The translations under genes and the position numbers were made by a program. Below are positions 29,201-37,400 of a stretch of 38,529 bases of DNA, piece after piece; position 1 is the stretch's first letter, and each line of letters begins with the position of its first letter. The notes beneath the pieces were generated by a model. That model ran no database searches. It was not told where the DNA came from and saw only the letters and a list, made by a program, of their open reading frames with translations. The DNA lies in assembly GCA_903863905.1 (NCBI GenBank), contig CAIPDT010000165.1, positions 1 through 38,529 of the forward strand, given 5' to 3'. The DNA is from an uncultured Methylococcaceae bacterium (GTDB taxonomy: Bacteria > Pseudomonadota > Gammaproteobacteria > Methylococcales > Methylomonadaceae).

Positions 29201-29933
29201 AAATGTAATTGTTGAAGAAGTGGATACCGGAGAAAAAGCTTTAGAAGCTATACGTCAGCGTTCTTTTTCTTTAATTATTCTTGACCTTGGCTTACCTGAC
29301 ATGCAAGGCATGGAATTACTAAATATTATCACTAAAGAAAAAATAAATATGCCGCCCGTCATTATCTACACGGTTCGAGAATTAACTCGAGAAGAAGAAA
29401 TGACGCTACGAAACTATGCAAATTCGATTATTCTTAAAGATGTTCGATCACAAGAACGACTCATTGACGAAGTCGCCTTATTTTTACATAGAGTGATAAA
29501 AGACTTACCTGAAGATAAAAAAAGAGTTATACAACAACTCCATGAGTCTGATGATCACTTAAATGCTCGAACAGTACTTATCGTAGAAGATGATATGCGT
29601 ACTATGTTTGCCATGTCAAAAATCTTAGCTGAACACGGATTAATCACGCTTAAGGCTGATAACGGTGAAAAAGCCTTGGACATGCTAAATAAACATCCTG
29701 ATATTGATCTTGTATTAATGGATATGATGATGCCAGTGATGGATGGTTATGAAGCCTCGCGCTCTATTCGTTCTTTACCGGAATTTGCACACTTACCTAT
29801 TATCGCCTTAACCGCTAAGGCAATGAAAGAAGATAGAAAAAAATGTTTAGATGCAGGTGCTTCTGATTATTTAACTAAACCTATTGATCAAGACCAATTA
29901 CTGTCTTTAATTAGAGTTTGGCTATGCCGTTAA
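26286..29933 (+). CDS. Membrane hybrid histidine kinase: HAMP-GAF-HisKA-HATPase-REC-REC-REC
   Basis: 1215 residues. Helix 1 (~9-29), a periplasmic four-helix-bundle-like sensor (~30-184), helix 2 (~185-207), HAMP (~208-260) and GAF (~280-425). A long heptad-rich coiled coil (~430-530) has the repeating pattern (Q/E)ELKTQ, TELQNINAELE, VELKAQQVELE. HisKA has H543 in NMSHELRTP; HATPase has NLVGNALKFTE, DTGIGIP and GGTGLGLSIS. Three receivers follow, with phosphoacceptors D878 (LDLHLPKMDG), D1000 (LDLGLPDMQG) and D1146 (MDMMMPVMDG). The last ends YLTKPIDQDQLLSLIRVW. The architecture is that of multi-receiver phosphorelay kinases; the signal is unknown. Last gene of the CheR cluster, 39 bases after the HD-GYP gene. 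Confidence 0.93.
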   Translation: MLKNINIKGLFLIVCLMSIFSMITGGVSLFGMKQSNDGLRTVYLDRTICVEQLSEIKAKLLSNRLAVANSLLFKEETTKNIDLIKQNIIDIEQLWQEYRSTKATEEEEKLSDKFEKDNNHLIQEGLNSAIELLRTGNSAAVDTVIKSSIRPLFTPVEEDINQLIQIQLDVAKQEYTISQSRYQFNSLTIIGFLIIKLILAIYILRYCKILISKVSLLIDISQRIAEGQLDVEIPVDSNDEIGQLTSSISQMQMSLKSTNDINDSQNWLKTGLANINQIILGQDDKTYLASKIISEIAEYIDAKIGVIYVANGQNKDLELTLLGTYAYTERKNLSTKFKLGEGLVGQAALERKQILLQNAPADYIHIVSGLGETVPRNICVTPIIFDNKLQGVLEIGSLNPLTKIQLEYLEQVAEITALAFEIAEAKMLMLLQKEELQATNDELKTQARVVEESQQELKTQQTELQNINAELETQIQRVNDSEVELKAQQVELEVSNVELQNKNTLLEQQKEVNEQARRNLTVQTEELALASKYKSEFLANMSHELRTPLNSLLLLARSLRENKVGNLSEDQVETAGVIYDSGSDLLNLINEILDLSKIESGKMELRIEPVDITELMRIINVQFAPMAKNQGVELNITCDKNLPESITTDAQRLGQVIKNLVGNALKFTENGSVSISFESVPNTIDLSRSQLDPTKALAIKVTDTGIGIPLNKQKIIFEAFQQADSGDRRRFGGTGLGLSISRELVSLLGGEIQLVSEPAQGSTFSIYIPYEGHNIKTFSSVDSTTTLPIPTKTSTTPYYNKVIDSPNVMPKTPFTVDDDRDNINPNDRVLLTIEDDTRFAKILADIGRERGFKCLVALTGEEGLQLAKKYKPDSIVLDLHLPKMDGWEVLTHLKQNVDTRHIPVHILSSEDPTTEGLRVGAIGHARKPVLREDIEAILIRLEQASSSSEKRVLVVEDDELMRRETVRSIGSENVIVEEVDTGEKALEAIRQRSFSLIILDLGLPDMQGMELLNIITKEKINMPPVIIYTVRELTREEEMTLRNYANSIILKDVRSQERLIDEVALFLHRVIKDLPEDKKRVIQQLHESDDHLNARTVLIVEDDMRTMFAMSKILAEHGLITLKADNGEKALDMLNKHPDIDLVLMDMMMPVMDGYEASRSIRSLPEFAHLPIIALTAKAMKEDRKKCLDAGASDYLTKPIDQDQLLSLIRVWLCR

Positions 29934-29962
29934 AGTATTACTGATATAATTACGTTTTAGGG

Positions 29963-29976
29963 ACTATATTTATAGT
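29963..29976. repeat. 14-base near-palindrome in the spacer upstream of the J-domain gene
   Basis: ACTATA-TT-TATAGT has perfect 6-base arms and a 2-base centre. It differs by one base pair from ACCATA-TT-TATGGT at 12654-12667 upstream of the dynamin-like gene. Role unknown; the region is AT-rich. Confidence 0.3.
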
Positions 29977-30066
29977 TGATAAACTTAACTCATAACGCTA
30001 ATACAGATAATAAAAGATGATTGATAACGTGATATTTAGCTTTATGCGATCTCTTCACGGTGTAAG

Positions 30067-31089
30067 ATGAATTCAACACAAAAAGATTTCTATCGTGTGT
30101 TGGGTGTAACTCATAACGCTGAGATGGTCGTAATAAAAGCCGCCTATAAAGCTTTAATGATGGTATATCACCCTGATCGCTATGAAGGCGACACAGAAGA
30201 AGCCATAAAAAAAACCAAAGAAATTAACGAAGCTTATTCGGTGTTAATTGATCCAGATAAACGAAAATCGTATACGGAAAAATCTGGAACACAACATACA
30301 GATAATCCCTCCCCTGACGCTAGCAACGAAAAATATAATACTAACCAAAAAAACAATGATTCGGAGGTTGCCTGGCAAATAGCTATCGAACTAGTCAAGG
30401 GCTTAAGTGAGATATATCAAAATCTTGCTGTTTTATCTAAAGATATTGCCATGGATTTTAGAGTAGAACTACTCAAAAGTAAGCGTTTTGATGAAGCAAC
30501 AATTATTGCCCAACAATTTGAAAGCCAATTTCTTGAGAAGTTTTTTGGATCAAACAAAGACGTTCAAGATTTCTGTCGCTGGTTGCTAAGTACTGAGCAA
30601 CGAGAAGCCGCTAAAGAGATCAACAAAATTGTCGCTAAGGCCGGTGAACACCTTAATACTTATGACATCATTGACACTACGCTAAGAAAATATCAGCTTA
30701 CGGGATATCAAATGCCGGCTGGTTATGAGAGAAGATTATCTTATTCTATCGGGGATGTTTTATCAGATGAAAGTATCGTGTTTTATGTGGATGAAACACA
30801 TCAACATGGCTTAGTTGTTCGTCCTGAAGACCAATCAATTAAAGCCACGTGGCATGAAGCGAAAAAGCTTGCAGGGATGCATCTTTGGGAATGGCACCTA
30901 CCTTCTCGAGAAGATCTCCAAAAACTCTATGACCAAAGAGACCTTATTGGCAGCTTTGAAAATCATTTATATTGGAGTTCCTCAGAAAGCGATAAATTTA
31001 ACGCTTGGTTTCAAAACTTCTATATTGGCAATGCATTTACTGGCAATAAAAATCTTACGCATCGAGTTAGACTAGTACGTGCATTTTAA
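30067..31089 (+). CDS. J-domain protein fused to a C-terminal DUF1566 (Lcl) domain
   Basis: 340 residues. An N-terminal J-domain (~5-72) starts DFYRVLGVTHNAEMVVIKAAY and carries the essential HPD in VYHPDRYEG, so it should stimulate an Hsp70 (DnaK). A polar, low-complexity linker (~73-100) follows, then a helical middle (~100-215) with AMDFRVELLKSKRFDEA and FLEKFFGSNKDVQDF, unassigned. The C-terminal ~100 residues (GLVVRPEDQSIKATWHEA, WEWHLPSREDLQKLYDQ, YWSSSE, RVRLVRAF) match the DUF1566 pattern. There is no Gly/Phe region, zinc finger or signal peptide. The DUF1566 part is likely the client-binding or targeting end; this is inference. It is monocistronic, followed by a strong hairpin and a convergent gene. 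Confidence 0.85.
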   Translation: MNSTQKDFYRVLGVTHNAEMVVIKAAYKALMMVYHPDRYEGDTEEAIKKTKEINEAYSVLIDPDKRKSYTEKSGTQHTDNPSPDASNEKYNTNQKNNDSEVAWQIAIELVKGLSEIYQNLAVLSKDIAMDFRVELLKSKRFDEATIIAQQFESQFLEKFFGSNKDVQDFCRWLLSTEQREAAKEINKIVAKAGEHLNTYDIIDTTLRKYQLTGYQMPAGYERRLSYSIGDVLSDESIVFYVDETHQHGLVVRPEDQSIKATWHEAKKLAGMHLWEWHLPSREDLQKLYDQRDLIGSFENHLYWSSSESDKFNAWFQNFYIGNAFTGNKNLTHRVRLVRAF

Positions 31090-31103
31090 TTTCCCCAACT
31101 ATA

Positions 31104-31144
31104 TATCAGAGACTCACCGTTAAAGCTCAAGTGAGTCTCTGATA
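31104..31144. terminator. Strong hairpin between convergent J-domain and SCO genes
   Basis: Perfect 14-base arms TATCAGAGACTCAC (31104-31117) and GTGAGTCTCTGATA (31131-31144) around a 13-base loop. It lies 15 bases after the J-domain gene and 7 after the end of the SCO gene on the other strand. There is no T-run on either side. Best read as a bidirectional terminator or 3'-end protecting stem. Confidence 0.65.
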
Positions 31145-31150
31145 CATTGC

Positions 31151-31783
31151 TTATTGAGTTTTTAACATGGCGTTATATTCAGCCACCACGTCATCAGGAC
31201 TCATAAATCCTTCAAGTCGCACCCAAGATTTCCCAGCGAATGGCCGCAAAAAAATCAAAGAAGCGTGATTCATCTTATCACCTCGAAAAGCTTTAAATGC
31301 CTTTTGTATTGTCAAACTCGCTTCTCGGGTACTCGTATAAAAATCCCAATTGACCCCTGCATCAAACTTCTTAGCATACACAGTTAATGCGGATGGCGTA
31401 TCATTTTCTGGATCAATTGAAATGGTAATTAAATGAAATTTCTGTCCATCTTTTGTCAATTGTGTTTCTACTTTTGAAAGTATATGGCTCAACATTGGAC
31501 AAATAGCCGAACATGATATAAAAACAAAATTTAATATCACAGGACGCCCATCATTCAGTTCTTTTAAAAAAGACAATTTCTTGCCATCTTGACGAACGAC
31601 ATTCACCTCTGGCAACTTATAATCTGCAACCACCTTAGTAAACTGTGAAGCTTGTACTTTTTTATTTTCCTCGCTACTGATATCTGCCAACAAGTTTTGA
31701 GACATTAACAACATCCCCAAAATAATAAATATAATTTTCATATATTGAGTAGATAAATATAATTTTCGATAACAGTAAGTCAT
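31151..31783 (-). CDS. SCO1/SenC/PrrC family copper-binding thioredoxin-fold protein
   Basis: 210 residues. The start at 31783 has GAGG 5 bases upstream; an internal ATG at 31741 (MKIIFIILGMLLMSQNLLA) would give a cleaner signal peptide. Either way an N-terminal hydrophobic segment directs the protein to the periplasm. The copper-binding CxxxC is in FVFISCSAICPMLS and the distal His in KMNHASLIFL; ITISIDPENDTP is the usual family stretch. Known role: copper delivery or thiol reduction for CuA of cytochrome oxidase, or redox sensing. It is the last gene of a three-gene run after FKBP and the cytochrome c fusion, 37 bases downstream of the latter. No oxidase gene is nearby, so its client may be the cytochrome fusion itself or lie elsewhere. 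Confidence 0.92.
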   Translation of the reverse strand: MTYCYRKLYLSTQYMKIIFIILGMLLMSQNLLADISSEENKKVQASQFTKVVADYKLPEVNVVRQDGKKLSFLKELNDGRPVILNFVFISCSAICPMLSHILSKVETQLTKDGQKFHLITISIDPENDTPSALTVYAKKFDAGVNWDFYTSTREASLTIQKAFKAFRGDKMNHASLIFLRPFAGKSWVRLEGFMSPDDVVAEYNAMLKTQ

Positions 31784-31820
31784 TAAAGCCTCAACTTATT
31801 AATATAATACAAATATACCC

Positions 31821-33512
31821 TTATTCAGGCACTATCCATTCAGAATCAGCAACTAATTTACCATCGCTTCCAAAACGACCAATATAAGCCCCTTTAGATG
31901 CAAAACGCTGTCCACGTGACAAACTTAAATGTGGATAAGCCGAAAAATTAGATCCTATGCCTAGCATGTCTTCTGCCCGCTCAACAATATAATCTCTATA
32001 AAAATTATCTATCATCTGAGAGCTTAGATCTGTTAATAAAAGCACATCAAAAAACACTTCTGACTGAAATACCTGATCAACTAAGGGTATACTCCAAGAT
32101 TTTAACCATTGCTGCATGCCCGCAATATTTTTACGACGTTTCTCACCTAATTCATAGGGATAAACCACACGAACATGCTCCTTCCATTCTTTAGAAACAA
32201 ACCCATAATCTTCTTCTGCTAAAAAACCAGACACATAAATAACACGAGGAAACTGTTTATGATTTTCCTTATTCACGGCAACTAAATCCGTTGGTTTCAG
32301 CCACAACATCACAGTATCATTAGAAGAAAGACCCTTAAAAATATTTTTTAAATTTTCTGATAATTTCTCAGGGAAGATCCTATTTTCAACTTTCACACTA
32401 GAGTCTTTTAAAGCCTCTGACAGCACCTTAACTGCCCCTCTTCCCACTTCATCATCTCGATAAATTTGTACTATACGTCTAGGTTTATTTTTGTCTTTAG
32501 CCCTTAAATGATTGGCTAAAACACTAGCTTCTAAAGCGACACCTTTTGAATAGTATAACGAATAAAAAGAAGGCTCATCAGGTGGCAATGCAACACTCGG
32601 TAATAAACAAGGTATTTTTTCTTGCTGACAAAATTTACTAACTGGACTCCAAGTGCCATTAGAAACACCTGATATCACTGCAAAAACTGGCTCTCGTCGA
32701 TAATATTCTGACAATTGTTCAGCCCATGTTTCTGGTTCGCCCTTCAATTCCCAAACCGATAACTCCCATTTACGTAATTGACGTGGGATAAGATCCAACG
32801 GCATACGCATTCGTCCAGAATAGGTTTGTTGGCTTGAGTTACGCTGTCCAAAAGCCGCTTTAAGCATTTTTACCATCACGTCACTTTTTTCTGGCTTTAC
32901 ATTTTGTGTAATAATAGTTGCAAAATGCAAACTGTCATTACCCACACCTGGCGCTAACTCAGAAGACAATTGACGTAAATAAGTAGTGACGGCTTTAACC
33001 TCATTATCATTCAAAGCATAACGCGGCATCAGGAGATTCATATCTTTACCGTCAACATCAACACCCTCCCTGATGGCTTTAGACAAGGTGCTTTCAGCAT
33101 AGGGCTTATGGGCGCGTGTTATATCTTTTGGCTGACGAGTATCCACTAAAGCCAATGGACGATCATCTTCATTTGCAAACAAAAAACGCCCTGTAATAGG
33201 CGGCACCGCAAAATTACCTTCCAAGCTTCCCATCCCGCTTCGACGATGACATGTCTCACAAGCTGCTTGCGCACCTTCTACTTGAACAGCACCTTGCCGA
33301 ACTCCCTTTAAAAGCTCTCCAGACGGCAACACACCTTCCATGTAAATTTTTCGTCCTATCTCGACTTCATCTGGATTTGGACTAGCCGCAGAAATCTCAA
33401 CGCCAACTAGAGATATCATCGTAACGAGTAATACAGAAAATAACCCCCGTTTAGATTTTCTATCTAAGCTCTTTAAATCAATATTCAAAGAATCGACTAT
33501 TTTTGAACTCAT
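31821..33512 (-). CDS. Exported cytochrome c fused to a periplasmic-binding-protein-like domain
   Basis: 563 residues. Start: ATG 33512 with GGA 7 bases upstream; earlier starts at 33524 and 33527 overlap the FKBP stop. A long basic n-region ends in a hydrophobic stretch LFSVLLVTMISLVGVEISA, giving export. One class I cytochrome c domain follows (haem motif C85-E-T-C88-H89, probable axial Met in NLLMPRYAL, about residue 162). From ~195 to ~530 the protein looks like a type I periplasmic ligand-binding fold: FAVISGVSNGTWSPV, KIPCLLPS, YYSKGVALEASVLANHL, RRIVQIYRDDEVGRGAV, VIYVSGF, and the C-terminal GAYIGRFGSDGKLV. Known: such folds bind small ligands for ABC transporters, but no permease or ATPase is here. 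Function unknown; ligand-linked electron transfer is a guess. Confidence 0.75.
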   Translation of the reverse strand: MSSKIVDSLNIDLKSLDRKSKRGLFSVLLVTMISLVGVEISAASPNPDEVEIGRKIYMEGVLPSGELLKGVRQGAVQVEGAQAACETCHRRSGMGSLEGNFAVPPITGRFLFANEDDRPLALVDTRQPKDITRAHKPYAESTLSKAIREGVDVDGKDMNLLMPRYALNDNEVKAVTTYLRQLSSELAPGVGNDSLHFATIITQNVKPEKSDVMVKMLKAAFGQRNSSQQTYSGRMRMPLDLIPRQLRKWELSVWELKGEPETWAEQLSEYYRREPVFAVISGVSNGTWSPVSKFCQQEKIPCLLPSVALPPDEPSFYSLYYSKGVALEASVLANHLRAKDKNKPRRIVQIYRDDEVGRGAVKVLSEALKDSSVKVENRIFPEKLSENLKNIFKGLSSNDTVMLWLKPTDLVAVNKENHKQFPRVIYVSGFLAEEDYGFVSKEWKEHVRVVYPYELGEKRRKNIAGMQQWLKSWSIPLVDQVFQSEVFFDVLLLTDLSSQMIDNFYRDYIVERAEDMLGIGSNFSAYPHLSLSRGQRFASKGAYIGRFGSDGKLVADSEWIVPE

Positions 33513-33523
33513 ATCACTTTCCA

Positions 33524-34297
33524 TCAAAGATTTTTAGGCATAGGTTTACCAGGTTGAACATCTAATAATTCTAGTTCAAAAATTAAAGTTGAATTAGGTG
33601 CAATATCACGCCCTGCTCCTCGTTGCCCATAGGCGAGTTGTGCGGGAATAAATACTTGCCACTTTGAACCCACTGGCATCAATTTTAATGCTTCCTGCCA
33701 TCCTGGTATGACCCCACCCACATTAAACATGGCTGGTTTTCCTGTCTGAGCCGAACTATCAAATACCGTTCCATCCAATAAAGTACCTCGATAATGACAA
33801 GTCACCACATCATCTTGCGTCGGTATCTTCCCTTCACCTTTGGTAAGAATCGTATACTGTAAACCACTTGGTAAAGAGATTACACCTTCTTTCTTTGCAT
33901 TTTCAGCTAAAAAAGCATCCCCTTTTTTTTGGTTTTCCTCGCTAATTCTTTTTACCGCTGTAATCTGTTTTTGTTTCAAATCATTTTGATATTGACTCAT
34001 GACAGTGCGTAACTCATCTTCAGAGAGCGCTAACTTTTTACCTGAATTTGCATCTTTTAAACCTTTTACCAGTGTCTCTAAATCAATATCAAGATCTAAG
34101 CGTTTAAAATTACGACCTATATCCACGCCAACACCATAGCTGATTTTAATTTTATCTGATTGATCAACTAATTTAGTGTCAACCATCAACTTAGGTTCTG
34201 ATTTTTTTGGTTTATGTCCTTCTTCTGCATTGACTAAAGGCACCAATGCACAACTCATTAAAAAAACGGCTAATTTATTCACTTTCTTTTGCTTCAT
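33524..34297 (-). CDS. Periplasmic FKBP-type peptidyl-prolyl isomerase (FkpA/Mip-like)
   Basis: 257 residues. Start: ATG 34297 with AAGG 8 bases upstream; a GTG two codons earlier is unlikely. The signal peptide MKQKKVNKLAVFLMSCALVP...VNA predicts export. An N-terminal helical dimerisation region (~45-140, SDKIKISYGVGVDIGRNF) is followed by the FKBP catalytic domain (~145-250): VTCHYRGTLLDGTVFDSS, GVIPGWQEALKLMPVGSKW, IPAQLAYGQRGAG and IAPNSTLIFELELL. All FKBP pocket residues of the core motif appear present. It folds or assembles exported proteins. Its stop overlaps the region just before the cytochrome c fusion start, so the two are co-transcribed, which suggests it assists that protein. 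Confidence 0.93.
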   Translation of the reverse strand: MKQKKVNKLAVFLMSCALVPLVNAEEGHKPKKSEPKLMVDTKLVDQSDKIKISYGVGVDIGRNFKRLDLDIDLETLVKGLKDANSGKKLALSEDELRTVMSQYQNDLKQKQITAVKRISEENQKKGDAFLAENAKKEGVISLPSGLQYTILTKGEGKIPTQDDVVTCHYRGTLLDGTVFDSSAQTGKPAMFNVGGVIPGWQEALKLMPVGSKWQVFIPAQLAYGQRGAGRDIAPNSTLIFELELLDVQPGKPMPKNL

Positions 34298-34425
34298 TAA
34301 CACAACCTTATCACATGTAAAAAAATGGTATAAACCATATTGAGAATTATCGACTGATTCTATCTATAAATAACTTAATGAGAAATGATTATATATAACC
34401 ATCTGATTTTATAGATTTATGTTCA

Positions 34426-37400
34426 TTATTTTTGTACAACACCTGACCACTGATTATACCATTTAAGTAACTCTACAACAGTCATTGGTTTAGCAAAACC
34501 AAAACCCTGAACTAATTCACAACCAATGTTTAAAAGTATTTCACCTTGCTCTAAAGTTTCTACACCTTCTGCAATAACATTGCGTCCCAAACTAGACAGT
34601 AATACAATTAAACTTCTTACAATCGCTAAATCATCTGGATTTTTATCAATATTACACACAAAACTACGATCAATTTTAATCGTTTTAATCGGTAAATATC
34701 TTAAATAGGTTATAGAAGAATACCCAGTACCAAAATCATCTAATGCAAATAAAACCCCTAACGCATTACATTCAGAAATTATTTTATAGGCATATTCAGT
34801 ATCCGCAATAGCTGTTGTTTCTATGATCTCTAATTCCAAACCACCTGGTTTAAAACTTGGACAAGCCACTAATAATACCTTTAAACGCTCTATAAAATTA
34901 TGTTGATTTAATTGCCGAGCATCAATATTCACACTTATTGGAATTAGAACATTCTGAGAATTCCATAAAGATAACTGACCTAAGGCAGACTTAATAACCC
35001 ACTCACCTAATTCAATGCTAACAGGATGATTTTTAATGACCGACAAAAAATCCTTTGGTTGCAGCAATCCACGTTGCGGATGTTGCCAACGAATAAGTGC
35101 CTCAACACCTAATAACGCACCTGTGCGTATATTAATTTTAGGCTGATAATGTAGAAGAAACTGATCTTTTTTAATCCCTATTTGAATCTGACCAATAGTT
35201 TCTTGTCGGGTGTTAACAAATTGATCAACTGCACCGTCAAATACATGATAACGATTTTTACCGGATTTTTTAGCCACATACATTGCTTGATCCGCTTGAC
35301 GAATCAACTTATCAGGATCAGCTATAGGCTCTTCAACTTTCCCAGTGGAAAAAGAAATACCTAAACTAGCAGAAACCCTTAACAGTATACCTCCAATATC
35401 AATAGGTGAATTACAGGCCTCTAATAGTTTTTTAACCGGTTTTTGATACGAATCACTATCTTCAAGAGAATTAAGTATAACTATAAATTCATCGCCGCCT
35501 AACCGTGCCAACGTATCACTTTCTCGGATAACACGCTGCATTTTCTGACTAATAGCCTTTAAAAATGCATCCCCTACATCATGCCCGTAGTTATCGTTAA
35601 TCGCTTTAAATCCGTCTAAATCAATAAATATAATCGCCAAACTATTACCGTGCCTTTGATTTCTCACCAAACATTGTTTCAATCGATCAATTAACAACAC
35701 TCGATTTGGCAACCCTGTTAAAGCATCGTTATACGCAAAATGTTCCAGCTTTTGTTGTTGCAACTTTAATGCACTAATATCAGTAGTTTGTACTAAATAT
35801 CGAACCAACTCTCCATTATTGTCTCTAATGACAGAGATAGAATGTAAACCAGGCGTTTTATCTTGATATTTATACTTATTAGAAATTTCACCAGACCAAA
35901 AATCATTCTCTATTAAAGACGCCCACATTTGCTCATAAAACTCCTTATCATGCTCACCCGATTTAAATAATCGTGGGTTCTGTCCGATCAATTCCTCACG
36001 GGTGTACCCACTTATGTTTAAAAAAGCTTGATTACAATTAATAATGCAACCCTCTTTATCTGCAATATAGATACCTTCTCTTGCATGCGTGAATACACTG
36101 GCCGCCAATTGTAAATCAGTATCTAGCTTTGATTTTTCGATAACCATAGCAATCAATACGGCGGCATCATTCAATAAATGTACAAAATTAATTGAGGGTT
36201 TTTTGGAACGCTGATGATAAATAGCAAAAGTACCCAATAATCGATTATCATTTGAGTAAATGGGCTGTGACCAACAAGCTCGATAAGGCAAACCCTTTGT
36301 CTGCTCACGAAATGCTTGCCAATCTGGGTGAATATGGATGTTTTTTATAAAAGCAGTTTTACCCGATATTACTGAACTGCAACAAATACAATTTTCAGGC
36401 CCCACTTCTAAGCCATCTAGGGCTTGACAATAAGTATCTGGCAATCGCGGAGCTGCACAATGCTGCAACTGTTTTCCATCATCCGTTAACAATAAAATAC
36501 TACAAGCAATTGCTGAATCAAACTCCTCAATATCTAAAGCAATTGCATTTAAAATACTCGTGAGTGTTTGATGGTTCGTTAACATATTAAGCACTTTATT
36601 ACGACGCTTTTCACGACGCTCAATTTGAACACGTGCTTTAATTTCACGATTTAACCGAATAATCCATCCACAAAATAATAATAAAAACAACGCAATTGCT
36701 ACAAAATATTTTTGCAAAGTAAATAAACTTATTCCTTCTTCAATTTTTAGACTCTGCCAACGATCAACAATATCATCCACTTGCTTCGCTTTAATACCTG
36801 CAACTGCCGTTTGAATAATAGGCATTAACTGCGGAACATGCTTACTTATTGCTAACCAATGTTGATTACGATAATCAATTTGCCCAGAAAATCTTAGATT
36901 AAATAACTCTTGTTTCTTAATCCAATAATTAGCGGCATAAGCATCACCAATATAAACATCTGCACTTCCATTTTCGACTAATCTTAATGCCGATAAAGTA
37001 TCTACCGATTTAAGAATCTTAAGATTTACTTGAGTTTTGTCTATCAACTCATTAACGAATAAACCTTCCTCAACGACAACCGTCTTACCCGATAATTTAT
37101 TGATATTATCGGTAAAATTAGCTCTACCATTATCAACAATGACGACAGGAGAACTATAATAAGGCGTCACAAAATCTAAATAATTGGATTCATCTAAGCT
37201 TTTTTCGGGACTAACTAATAAGTCAACCTCCCCTCTCTTAGCCATCTCTAAACTTTCAGACCAACTAGAGGTTTTAACAAATTCGAAATGAACGCCCAAT
37301 TGCTCTTCTATAAGCTTCAAATAATCAGCAGCAATCCCTAAAAACTCACCGTTCTCATTGACCCATTCATAAGGATGATAATTTGGATGGATGGCCACGC

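Noticed and set aside
30815-31075. 86-codon plus-strand frame inside the J-domain gene
   Set aside because: It is an out-of-frame shadow of the DUF1566 region, which reads well in the main frame.
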